From positions 1 to 29,088 of the forward strand of contig FMBT01000142.1 in assembly GCA_900095095.1 (NCBI GenBank): 29,088 nucleotides of DNA, written 5' to 3'. Made by a program: the position numbers and the translations under genes. The notes beneath the pieces are model-generated. The model ran no database searches, was not told the origin of the DNA, and saw nothing but the letters and a program-made list of their open reading frames with translations. The stretch is from Fragilariopsis cylindrus CCMP1102. Lineage: Eukaryota > Bacillariophyta > Bacillariophyceae > Bacillariales > Bacillariaceae. Positions 21,002 to 29,088 of the stretch are shown here, piece by piece. Numbering within the stretch: position 1 is the stretch's first letter; every line of letters begins with the position of its first letter.

Positions 21002-21791
21002 GGAAACCAATGCACTAATATTATAAAACCAGGTTTGTTCGGTTCCTTTAGTGCTGTTTCTTCGATCCTGTTTCTACGGCATTTAATGTCATTCAATTTA
21101 TAATAAACCATGTTGTACGATGATCAGAGGAACATCCTATTGATTGATCGCTATTATTTTCATTAGAGCGATCGCATCTTTTTGTGTTGTTAGCTAGGCA
21201 TATTTGTTTTGATCAAATAGAAGCTATAATTCATTCAAGGGCGGTACATAATATAAAATAGGTAAAAGTGCTCTATCGCTCAAGTATTTTTTATTTTAAA
21301 GAGACTATATTATATTATAGATTTAGAGTACAAACTCTCTTGAAAATTTATTTCAAATGATTAAAGTTGACTTGACATCAACGTTCAGTTATACTATATC
21401 ATTTGCGTAGATAGACAATAAGCTTCTTTTCTCTTGTATCCAAGTAACTAGAAAAAAATAGATACATGCTATTGTATCGTTTTGTATCTATATCCTCCTT
21501 AGTATTGTTTTCGCATTTGAGGCTCGTAAATCATCCATCGTAAATCGTCTGCATCTTGGAGTTTTTCTTGCCACCGTGCATGTTTGATTGATCCGTTAAA
21601 AACGAAGCACCGAAAAAAGTGTTTGAAGGTTTTTCTTTCTGATCCATCGTTGGTCACAACACAATTTTCAAATAGAACAAGGGCGTAGAAAGAATTCGAA
21701 TTAGAAAGATATAGTAGAAAATCCTTCATAAAATGTGACATGATCGTTTGATTTGTAACGTCTTATTGATACCATTACAATGATCTTATCT
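21002..21791. other. Convergent region, gene at 20405 / ADAT3
   Basis: 790 bp between two stop codons. Mostly AT-rich. A leftward 80-codon frame (21499-21741) lies just beyond the ADAT3 stop and is listed separately. Confidence 0.5.
21499..21741 (-). CDS. Possible small protein (80 aa) downstream of ADAT3
   Basis: ATG (21739-21741) to TAA on the strand of ADAT3, beginning about 50 bp past the ADAT3 stop. The composition looks protein-like (SFYALVLFENCVVTNDGSER, KHARWQEKLQDADDLRWMIY) but I know no family. It may be an exon of a larger transcript, part of the ADAT3 3' region, or chance. Confidence 0.3.
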   Translation of the reverse strand: MSHFMKDFLLYLSNSNSFYALVLFENCVVTNDGSERKTFKHFFRCFVFNGSIKHARWQEKLQDADDLRWMIYEPQMRKQY

Positions 21792-23329
21792 CTAAGCCGA
21801 TAAATTACGGCGATATTCAAAGGCACGGTAGTTATGATTGGTCCCAGGTAAATGGTGAACACCGTGTTTCGATATACCTTGTCCCCATATGGCGTTGTCG
21901 TTCGACTCATCATGACTTGTTGGGACAAAATAAATCAATCGCCGCACTCGAGAATGCAAACATGCCATAGACTCTTATTGGCCATTCGTGTAATGGAATA
22001 ATGCACGTTCCAACCAAAAAAGAAAAAGCAATAGTCAGTCATCGTCAAACAAAAAAACAAGATGGAATGTCGGTAAGTCAATCATCGCGTGAAAAAATAG
22101 TATGAAGGTAAAGTTCATTAATCTTCATTCGTTGCATAGCGATTTTACTAATGATCTGTTTTTTGTTCTCCAATTAATATAAACTTACCGAATATATTTG
22201 GTTCGTAGAAGCAGTATACATCATATCCGGTGCAGAGATATTGTCGCCTCCTTCGATCTGGTTGTTGCCTCTCCTCGTTTGTGACAAATCCAGGAACAAT
22301 ACCACTCACATTCGTGCCATCGATGGACGTCGAAGATGAATCCTCGACGGAAACACTAGCCTCACGCTCACGACGACTAACATCTTGTATTGCAAGAAGA
22401 ATGGGAGTAGCGAGGGGGTTATTGTCCAACAACGAAGATGAAGATTGATTGTGCTGTTGCTGTTTCCGTTCTTTCTGAGATATACTGACGATGTCAGGAT
22501 GGTTATTGCTTTCTTTGCTATCAATTTTATTCTCAGGATCTTTGGGGTTATATTTTGGATTGACAATGATGACGGATTGCGTCGAGATGGAACGGTCCAT
22601 GAATTCTATAATCTGATCTTGATCAGATTCCGACAAAGCTATCTGTTTTCGTTGGTATTCATCGAATTTGAGTGGATAGTAATGGGTAGGCCAGATGGAA
22701 TTATGTTCCTTCCATTCCTGTTCCGATCGAGGTTCGTATTTTGGCACAATCACAGAATACAATGGTCCAAATTCGCGAACAGTTGGATGATTATCAAATG
22801 TTACTTCCTTCGTCGCAGTTAACGACTGCACCGAGTCGTCACCTGAAGACGGGATCAGTCGTGAATTGTGTGTACTAATCAGGAGTTCCAGAACAAAACT
22901 CGATTTGAGCCGTTTGGTTGGTCTGGCAAGATTATTTGCGTCCTTCTCATCACTTTTATTTGACGTGACAGTATTCGACAACGGGAGGATATTTGTTGAC
23001 GCTGTGCATCTCCTCACACGTTTCAAATGAGACAATCCATCTTCGAGGGGTAAACTCAATGACAATTCCTTCACAACTCGACTACAAGCCTTCGGTTTAA
23101 CTTGTATACAAAGTGCATTGACAAATCGTACGTCGTCGTTATCGTTATTATTATCTCTCGGCGAAAGGATTTCGACGATTGAACAATTTTGATCGTTTCG
23201 AAAAACGATGGTATTATTGTTCTCGGTTCTGCTTTCAATACTGGGCGATGTAGCGTTAATATCACTCTTTACCGACACCAAAGACTGGAACTGCTTGTGA
23301 TCATTGAGATCGTGACATTTGTCGTCCAT
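21792..23329 (-). CDS. ADAT3: tRNA-specific adenosine deaminase subunit 3 (ADAT3/Tad3), two exons, zinc ligands missing
   Basis: ADAT3 pairs with catalytic ADAT2 to convert adenosine to inosine at tRNA position 34. Exon 1 runs 23329-22189 (ATG at 23327-23329), exon 2 21973-21792, with a 215-bp intron; the join is in frame. The N-terminal half is divergent and low-complexity, but PLYSVIVPKYEPRSEQEW and NSIWPTHYYP match the region before the deaminase domain. The deaminase fold follows: SVIIVNP, NPLATPILLAIQDVSRRE, YLCTGYDVYCFYEP at the exon end, then SMACLHSRVRRLIYFVP and LPGTNHNYRAFE in exon 2. Typical ADAT3 has His in NPLxHA and PCxxC before SMA; here they are Thr, Asn and Glu, so no zinc ligand remains. 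Gapless alignment around these sites supports real substitutions. The domain ending after NHNYRAFEYRRNLSA is normal. Confidence 0.88.
21974..22188 (-). other. Intron of ADAT3 (215 bp)
   Basis: Donor GTAAGT after TTCG (exon end at 22189) and acceptor AATAAG before AGTCTATGGC (exon 2 from 21973). The donor leaves one base of a codon and the acceptor supplies two (G+AG), restoring the frame that aligns with yeast and human ADAT3 without a gap. A pyrimidine-rich stretch lies about 50 bp before the acceptor. Confidence 0.8.
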
Positions 23330-23664
23330 AATGGTACAATACTGTAATGAACCTCTCAAAGCTCCAAGCTCCTTTTTTCCATTTTGTCTTGGTTATGAAG
23401 CAATTCTTATTTCATATGAATATTGTAGGCCGATAAATATTTTTTCAGTCCTGCTTAATTTTTACTAGCGAGAAAACACGTGGCTACAGCGCTTGAGTCA
23501 TGAGTATTAAACTAAACTTTTAAACTTTCAAACTAATGTACTGCTGTTGAACACAAACGATAACTCTAGCTAAAGCATCGTCTAGTCCAGCTAGAGCTCA
23601 GAGCTCCAACTAATACGAAGAAGCAAATTGTTCATTATATTTGCCGTCTGTTAGAAGTGTTGAA
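23330..23664. promoter_or_regulatory. Shared divergent promoter, ADAT3 / DUF1365 gene
   Basis: 335 bp separate the start codons of the two opposite genes, the shortest divergent gap in the window, so promoter elements are probably shared. A short direct repeat AGAGCTC (about 23592 and 23599) stands out. No TATA box is clear. Confidence 0.5.
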
Positions 23665-24973
23665 ATGATGGATCAGAAGAATTCAACCTTACTGGCCATT
23701 GCCTTCTTCCTATTATCGGTGGTCGTTCTACTTTTTCTTCTGTTTATTGCATTGCCGTTGATATCAGCATTTCTTGCTACATGCCTTGCCTACGCGTATC
23801 ACATATCATTGACAAGGAATAAAAATGAAGGCGGACAATTTGGGCGTTCGATGATTAATTCTGCCTTATATACCGGTCGTGTCTGGCATACACGGCTACA
23901 TCCAAAGAAACATGCTTTTACTTATCCAATTTTTATGTTTGCGTTGGACCTAGAAGAGCTAGCTGAATTCCGAAATACACTTTGGCCTCTTTCGACTTGG
24001 TTGGTCAAATTTCGAGAAACTGATCACCTAAAAAACGGAGAGGGAATAATGGGGAATAATAACCAGGACAGATCAAGATATCACCTCAATCGCACGAAAA
24101 CAAAACCAACTACAGCAGTGACAATGCCATGCTAATAACAATAACAATGACAATAACATAAATGGTACTGTTGCTGTCCTTGAACGGACATCCATCGGTG
24201 ATAGAATAATGCGTCTAGTTGCAGAAAAAACGAACAGCAAATTCCAGCCTACACTTCAAACGCATCGTGTTATGATCTTGACTCATCTTTGCTACTATGG
24301 TTACAACTTTAATCCAGTTTCCTTTTACTATATTATCGATAAGAAGTCTAAAAATAATAATGATATCGCGGCAATTGTTGGGGAAGTTTCGAACACGCCA
24401 TGGTTGCAGCAATATTGCTATGTATTGCATCCTGATAGTATCGACAAAGTAAAGACAAATATTCAACATGATGACGACAATGATGATGATGATGATGATG
24501 AGCAAATGAAAAAAAAAGTTGAATATTCATTTCCTAAAGCATTCCACGTATCCCCTTTCATGGAAATGGACTATTTTTATGATTGGAGCTTCATCGGTAT
24601 TCCTGGTGCTGTTACCACATCGGATTCATCGGATACGAATGCTACTAACATTAAGTCATCGAAATCTGTAACAGTTGTGAATACATTAAGAAGACGCAAC
24701 AACAACCGAATTGAATTCACAGCCAAACTAATTATGGAAAGTAATCCCATCACACCCTTCCGAGTTGCGAAGCAAATGATTATTTTTCCAGTATATTGTA
24801 TGATAATACAAATATGGATCCATTATCAAGCTATCTTACTCTTTTTAAAAGGTGTTGTGTATATTCCTCACCCCTTAGGAAGCGAAACGGCAGCTAGCGC
24901 TATCATTGCAAAAATAATGATCCCATTCTTTGTGATACAAGATTATTTCAAACCAAAGACGAAGTCAGCATAA
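23665..24973 (+). CDS. DUF1365 family membrane protein (one frame break)
   Basis: ATG at 23665 (MMDQKNST). A long hydrophobic stretch (LAIAFFLLSVVVLLFLLFIA, about 23690-23810) anchors the N-terminus. The DUF1365 (PF07103) blocks follow in order: YTGRVWHTRLHPKKHAFTYP, FMFALDLEEL, FRETDHL; then, after the break, RVMILTHLCYYGYNFNPVSF, EVSNTPWLQQYCYVLHP, SFPKAFHVSPFMEMDYFYDW and the C-terminal hydrophobic part IPHPLGSETAASAII. The frame changes by +1 in an AAT/AAC-rich tract (24119-24160). DUF1365 genes in bacteria sit beside cyclopropane-fatty-acid-synthase and flavin oxidoreductase genes, suggesting a role in fatty-acid modification; the reaction is not established. Asn and Asp insertions (about 24470-24500) are typical of this genome. 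Ends TAA at 24971. Confidence 0.88.
24119..24160 (+). other. Frame break in DUF1365 gene, in an AAT/AAC tract
   Basis: Upstream frame ends TAVTMPC-stop at 24133-24135; the downstream frame opens after TGA at 24119-24121 and reads ANNNNNDNNINGTVAVLERT. One extra or two missing bases in the overlap would join them. Microsatellite slippage or a consensus error is likely. Confidence 0.65.
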
Positions 24974-25252
24974 CTTTGAAAACAACGTAGTATGAATGAA
25001 TCAAGGCAATCTTTAGAAGAAAAAAATGAAGTCATCCTCATTTAAAAAAAAGAGTTTATGTTTGTCACTTTTAGAAACATGATTACCGTAGGTCAGTAAA
25101 GACTAAGATGTTTTTAAGTACCCATTGAAATTCTAGTCGATGATGTCTATCTCTAATCGATTTATACAACCACAAAATTCAAAATCTAAAAAACATTAGG
25201 AAGCTTCGCGTACATTTTTTCTTTCTCCTCTAAATCCAATCAATCACTAACT

Positions 25253-26017
25253 TTACATTCCACGAATCGCGTTTCGAAGGTACCTCCAAGCATCTCCCTT
25301 ATCGTAATCTGTATCTAATACCATCTCCGGAGGAACTTCCACAGAAATCCAACCATCTCCATCTTCGTGAGTAATCTCGAGCATTTCTTCCAGCTCCTGC
25401 TCTAAGAATTCCATATAGTTGAAAAAAAATTTAATCTTAGAAGGATCAGATAATTTTTTTACGTCTCCACCTTGGTACAAATTCGAAGTACCGATTTCCT
25501 CAAGCCCCAAATTATCAATAGAATGCAAACAAAATGCATCTTCTCCACCAGTATCTCCACCTCTGTAAATCAAATTATCGTATACACCTCCATATATTTT
25601 ACTTTCCATCATTTCTCCCATCGAGAACGGTGTTGGATTGTCAAGAATCACCCCCCGAACGACGTAGTCGTCATTATCATCGGTTCCCATGGCGTAAATA
25701 AATACTGCCGCTTGTCTCAGATAGTGATGATACTCTTCTGAGGGAGCTAATAAAACACAACCGGGCCGTACGATTGCGTTGGGTCCTCGACCTAGAAACC
25801 TAACATCTTTTTTGGATGACGTGGATGAAGAATATAACCGATATTCTGCTCTGGAATATTTACTTCTTCTACGAGTACTTCTACTACTACTACTACTGCT
25901 ACTACTACTACTAGAATAACACTGCTGCCGCTGTTGCTGCCGTTCGACAAAGGATTGTGCATTCCACATTGCCGAAAAAAGCATCAAATATAATAGAGGT
26001 TCTTGCAAATGCTTCAT
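25253..26017 (-). CDS. YqgE/AlgH family (UPF0301) protein, probably organelle-targeted
   Basis: About 255 residues from ATG 26015-26017. The N-terminus (MKHLQEPLLYLMLFSAMWNA then QSFVERQ) is a signal-peptide-like segment with a Phe shortly after a possible cleavage site, as in diatom plastid pre-sequences, followed by a Ser-rich transit-like stretch (SSSSSSSSSSS). The body matches UPF0301: PGCVLLAPSEEYHHYLRQAA, VVRGVILDNPTPFSMGEMM, YRGGDTGGEDAFCLHSIDNL, NLYQGGDV, KIKFFFNYMEFLEQELEEML and the end YDKGDAWRYLRNAIRGM. Bacterial AlgH/YqgE was first linked to alginate regulation, but the biochemical role is not established; plants and algae have plastid versions. A longer start without ATG is not supported. 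Converges on the DUF1365 gene with 279 bp between stops. Confidence 0.88.
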   Translation of the reverse strand: MKHLQEPLLYLMLFSAMWNAQSFVERQQQRQQCYSSSSSSSSSSSRSTRRRSKYSRAEYRLYSSSTSSKKDVRFLGRGPNAIVRPGCVLLAPSEEYHHYLRQAAVFIYAMGTDDNDDYVVRGVILDNPTPFSMGEMMESKIYGGVYDNLIYRGGDTGGEDAFCLHSIDNLGLEEIGTSNLYQGGDVKKLSDPSKIKFFFNYMEFLEQELEEMLEITHEDGDGWISVEVPPEMVLDTDYDKGDAWRYLRNAIRGM

Positions 26018-26952
26018 CTTTTGTCTTGATACGTATCTTAATAATATATGGCGATTGTTGTCTACACTTCTCAAGTTAGCTGGTCTCTGCGCTTAAATTT
26101 TCAAGTAAAGAATAATGAGTGATGTATTAGCTATGGTACATTCAATGCAACGGGTAATTTGGAATGAAAAATGAAGCAAAAGAATACTAAAATACACGAA
26201 ATAGCAGGGTAATAAATTTATTGAGGTATGCGTCACGAACAAAAATTCTCGCGGCGCATGTTTTGGTCAAAAAGTTTAAAAATTGTCCCCAGCTGAATGT
26301 TTTTAATCACAATTTACTACACATTACTAGTAAAACTATAGTACTTTCAAAGGCATGCAACTTACAACTATTCATTTTAAATAAGATTTAAACATATTTT
26401 CTAGACCCATTTTAAACCAGGAGTAGGAATGTACTATCCATTTCTGTTAATAGAAGCGTAATATAATTATTTTTGATTGAAAATTGCATGAATTATGAAG
26501 TTGTTTTTTACAGTGAATTTACTTTTTGAGTCCCACGAAATTAAGTCATGATTGTTCTTAAAACTCGCTGTAAAACAAGAAACCAGAAGAAAATTTAATA
26601 AATGTACCTACTATGTTACTTGAAGTAGTGGTACCGTACAACCGTACATTACCAAATCTAATTTTGATCACACACAAAAAGAATTCGGTCACGCCAAAAG
26701 AGAAGATAAAAAAAGCAAATCTCAAATCGTTTTAATCTAAAAATAATTAAAAAGAAGGTTTCATTACCAACTTTTGAAGACCATCAGTATTTCCGCCAGT
26801 ATAGATGGGCAACCGACTCTGGTAGATTTTTTTACTAAAGCGCTGTCAGAGTAGTACAGTTAGTATTCGAAATTTGCCGACTACAAGTAGTGTGTTTTTT
26901 GCATTCAATCATAAAATATTTTCTAAAGCGAAATACACTGTACTAATTAATT
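26018..26952. other. Divergent promoter region, YqgE/AlgH gene / acidic repeat gene
   Basis: 935 bp, AT-rich, between two opposite starts. No coding frame, RNA gene or repeat array recognised. The last 100 bp before ATG 26953 would hold the leader of the acidic repeat gene. Confidence 0.55.
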
Positions 26953-29088
26953 ATGACTCTCCGAGGAAGTGTATCACGTATCGCGAGGTACTTGGAGGGT
27001 GAAACTAAGGACGGAGAAGACAATGGTGCTGTAAATACCGAGAAAGAAGTTCAGGAAAACAATACTGCCTCAGCCGCCATGAAGACCAACAAAACCGACA
27101 CTGTAGCAATCAACGCAAATGCAACCAAAACATCGACGGAGGGTGACATTACTCCAGAAGATAAGAAGGTCGATAAGACCAAAGAAATAGAACCAGCTGA
27201 AACGAATATTATCTCAGCCGCCGTGAAGACCAACAAAACCGACACTGCAGCAATCACCGCAGATACAACCAAAACATCGACGGAGGGTGACGTCACTCAA
27301 GAGGAAAAGAATATCGACAAGACCAAAGCTACGGAACCAGCAGATGCGAATGCATCGACAAAAGGTGACGACAACGAGAAAGAAACTGATAGAGGAAAAG
27401 AACCCGTCTCAAAAGTTGATGATGGTGAGGAAGAAAAGAGCGAGAAACAAATAGACAACGACGATGAAGATGAAGTAACGAAAGAAGAAGAAGAAAAAGA
27501 AAAGAACGAACCAATGAATGAAGACGAGGAAGACGAACCAACGAAGGAAGCCGACAATGGCGACAAGGACGAAAAAGAAGACGAGGACAAACCAATAAAA
27601 GAAGTCGAGGACGCCGTCGTAAGCGAAGAAGTTGAAGAAAACAGTGAGAAAAACAAAGACACGGATGATGTAAATGAAGATGAAGAAGAAAGCGACAAAG
27701 TGGAAGAGGAAGACATGGATGTAGTCGAAGAAGACGAAAAAGAAGAAGAAAGCAACAAAGCGAAAGAGGAAGACACGGATGCAGTAAAAGAAGATGAAGA
27801 AAAAAGCGACAAAGTGAAAGAGGAAGACACGAATGTAGTAGAAGAAGATGAAGAAGAAAGCAACAAAGTGGAAGAGGAAAACACGGATGTAGTAAAAGAA
27901 GATGAAGAAAAAAGCGACGAAGTGGAAGAGGAAGACATGGATGCAGTCGAAGTAGATGATGAAAAGAGCGACAAAGTGGAAGAGGAAGACACGGATGCAG
28001 TCGAAGTAGATGATGAAAGAAGCGACAAAGTGGAAGAGGAAGACACGAATGTAGTAGAAGAAGATGAAGAAGAAAGCAACAAAGTGGAAGAGGAAGACAT
28101 GGATGTAGTGGAAGAAGATGATGAAAAGAGCGACGAAGTGGAAGAGGTAGACACGGATGTAGTAAAAGAAGATGAAGAAGAAAGCAACAAAGTGGAAGAG
28201 GAAAACACGGATGTAGTAAAAGAAGATGAAGAAAAGAGCGACAAAAATGGGTCTTCTGAAGAATCAACAGTTGACGACGCTGATGAAGATGAGGAGAAGG
28301 AAACAGCATCAGAAGACGGAGAAGCACCAGATGACGGTACCAAGAATGATGATTCTGACACCAACGAAGATGGTACAGATTTAACAGATTCTAACGTTAA
28401 AGAGGAGATTTCTGAAGAATCAACAGTTGACGACGCTGATGAAGATGAGGAGAAGGAAACAGCATCAGAAGACGGAGAAGCACCAGATGACGGTACCAAG
28501 AATGATGATTCTGACACCAACGAAGATGGTACAGATTTAACAGATTCTAACGTTAAAGAGGAGATTTCTGAAGAATCAACACTTGATGACGCTGATGAAG
28601 ATGAGGAGAAGGAAACATCATCATCGGAAAAAGAAGAAGTACCAGATGACGGTACCAAGAATGATGACTCTGACACCAACGTAAATGGTACAGATTTAAC
28701 AGATCTTAACGTTAAAGAGGAGTCTTCTGAAGAATCAACACTTGATGATACTGACGGCAAGATCGACGACATAGGAACAAATATCTCTGATGATGAAACG
28801 GGAAATGACAGTGATCCTAATGATGAAATAGGTGGTGATTCTGGTGGCGACGAAGGTGATGATCCCGACGGTGGCGACGAAGGTGAAGGTGAAGGAGAGG
28901 AAGAAAACGAATCTAACGATATTGACAGTGGTACTGATGGCAATGAAGGAGATGAGACAGCTTCCAATGAAGCAACGTCGGAAGATCAAGAGGCAACGTC
29001 AAAAGATCAAGACGAGGAATCCGAGGACGAACTCGTAGATATGGGCGAGCCAATTACCGAAGCAGACGAAACGAAAGTAGAAGATGAA
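26953..29088 (+). CDS. Acidic, repeat-rich disordered protein (3' end outside window)
   Basis: Open from ATG 26953 to the last base, 712 codons with no stop, so the gene continues beyond the window. The first 15 residues (MTLRGSVSRIARYLE) form a basic amphipathic helix; there is no hydrophobic signal core. The rest is mostly Glu, Asp, Lys, Ser, Thr and Val: predicted unstructured and very acidic. Three in-frame repeat arrays are present: two 48-residue units (27070-27357, SAAxKTNKTDT), ten units of 18 residues (27691-28236, SDKVEEEDTDVVKEDEEK type) and three 52-53-residue units plus a partial fourth (28255-28755, EESTVDDADEDEEKET). The reverse strand is also open (27297-28967) but its Ser/Leu-rich translation is a by-product of GAA/GAT/GAC codons. 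Function unknown; acidic scaffold, ion-binding or chromatin-type roles are only possibilities. Confidence 0.8.
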   Translation, partial: MTLRGSVSRIARYLEGETKDGEDNGAVNTEKEVQENNTASAAMKTNKTDTVAINANATKTSTEGDITPEDKKVDKTKEIEPAETNIISAAVKTNKTDTAAITADTTKTSTEGDVTQEEKNIDKTKATEPADANASTKGDDNEKETDRGKEPVSKVDDGEEEKSEKQIDNDDEDEVTKEEEEKEKNEPMNEDEEDEPTKEADNGDKDEKEDEDKPIKEVEDAVVSEEVEENSEKNKDTDDVNEDEEESDKVEEEDMDVVEEDEKEEESNKAKEEDTDAVKEDEEKSDKVKEEDTNVVEEDEEESNKVEEENTDVVKEDEEKSDEVEEEDMDAVEVDDEKSDKVEEEDTDAVEVDDERSDKVEEEDTNVVEEDEEESNKVEEEDMDVVEEDDEKSDEVEEVDTDVVKEDEEESNKVEEENTDVVKEDEEKSDKNGSSEESTVDDADEDEEKETASEDGEAPDDGTKNDDSDTNEDGTDLTDSNVKEEISEESTVDDADEDEEKETASEDGEAPDDGTKNDDSDTNEDGTDLTDSNVKEEISEESTLDDADEDEEKETSSSEKEEVPDDGTKNDDSDTNVNGTDLTDLNVKEESSEESTLDDTDGKIDDIGTNISDDETGNDSDPNDEIGGDSGGDEGDDPDGGDEGEGEGEEENESNDIDSGTDGNEGDETASNEATSEDQEATSKDQDEESEDELVDMGEPITEADETKVEDE
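27070..27357 (+). repeat. In-frame tandem repeat, 2 x 144 bp (48 aa)
   Basis: TCAGCCGCC starts each unit at 27070 and 27214. Both contain AAGACCAACAAAACCGACAC and ACATCGACGGAGGGTGAC. Length is a multiple of three, so the reading frame is kept. Confidence 0.85.
27691..28236 (+). repeat. In-frame tandem repeat, 10 units of 54 bp (18 aa)
   Basis: Units start AGCGAC or AGCAAC and encode S-[DN]-[KE]-[VA]-[EK]-E-E-[DEN] followed by -[TM]-[DN]-x-V and an acidic end; the first unit is 60 bp. Units 3-4 and 7-8 resemble each other, suggesting higher-order duplication. Confidence 0.85.
28255..28755 (+). repeat. In-frame tandem repeat, 3 units of 156-159 bp plus a partial fourth
   Basis: Units begin TCTGAAGAATCAACA at 28255, 28411, 28567 and 28726. 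Units 1 and 2 are almost identical at the DNA level, so their duplication is recent; unit 3 has diverged and is one codon longer. Confidence 0.9.

Noticed and set aside
21701-21928. Leftward 75-codon frame as a separate gene
   Set aside because: It overlaps ADAT3 exon 2 in another frame; the exon 2 frame matches the ADAT3 C-terminus.
27297-28967. Leftward 556-codon Ser-rich frame opposite the acidic repeat gene
   Set aside because: It is the reverse complement of GAA/GAT/GAC-rich coding DNA, which cannot easily form stops. The plus strand has a proper start, frame-preserving repeats and a protein-like N-terminus.

Overview
The window looks like nuclear DNA of a diatom, most likely a raphid pennate related to Pseudo-nitzschia, Fragilariopsis or Nitzschia. 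The genes are eukaryotic (20S proteasome beta-5, eIF3c, XRN1, ADAT3), introns are few and GT-AG, and coding regions carry long runs of Asn, Asp, Ser and Gln codons. Several predicted proteins resemble families I know only from diatoms. The organism call is an inference from gene content and composition.

Layout. 1-2427 (+): the 3' part of an XRN1-type 5'-3' exoribonuclease runs without a stop codon into a proteasome beta-5 subunit, which is broken by one frameshift. 2685-3764 (-): unrecognised acidic/basic protein with a Cys-rich tail. 3765-6894: 3.1 kb without a convincing gene, holding a diverged direct-repeat pair and a three-copy 85-88 bp tandem repeat. 6895-10547 (+): eIF3 subunit c with one 468-bp intron, one frameshift and a long RGG tail. 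11012-13064 (-): membrane-anchored cyclophilin-like protein, disrupted near an 87-bp tandem duplication. 13500-14790: decayed gene or transposon relic. 15097-16242 (+): one-pass membrane protein with a PH-like C-terminal domain. 16873-18083 (+): secreted SRPBCC/START-like protein with a frameshift. 18846-19466 (-) and 20405-21001 (+): low-complexity proteins of unknown role. 21792-23329 (-): ADAT3/Tad3 tRNA deaminase subunit in two exons. 23665-24973 (+): DUF1365 membrane protein with a frame break. 25253-26017 (-): YqgE/AlgH (UPF0301) protein with an N-terminal targeting signal. 26953 to the end (+): an acidic, highly repetitive open reading frame that leaves the window still open.

There is no operon logic. 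Genes alternate strand almost one by one, giving short convergent 3' ends (about 250-800 bp) and divergent promoters (335 bp between ADAT3 and DUF1365). The shared theme, as far as one exists, is housekeeping RNA and protein turnover and translation: XRN1 (mRNA decay), PSMB5 (protein decay), eIF3c (initiation) and ADAT3 (wobble inosine in tRNA).

The strongest observations are: (1) the ADAT3 homologue appears to have lost all three zinc ligands of the deaminase fold while aligning without gaps around them; (2) XRN1 and proteasome beta-5 share one uninterrupted reading frame; (3) five recognisable genes each carry one frame break, which for essential genes suggests base-level assembly errors more than pseudogenes; (4) the terminal open frame holds three different in-frame repeat arrays of 48, 18 and 52 residues.
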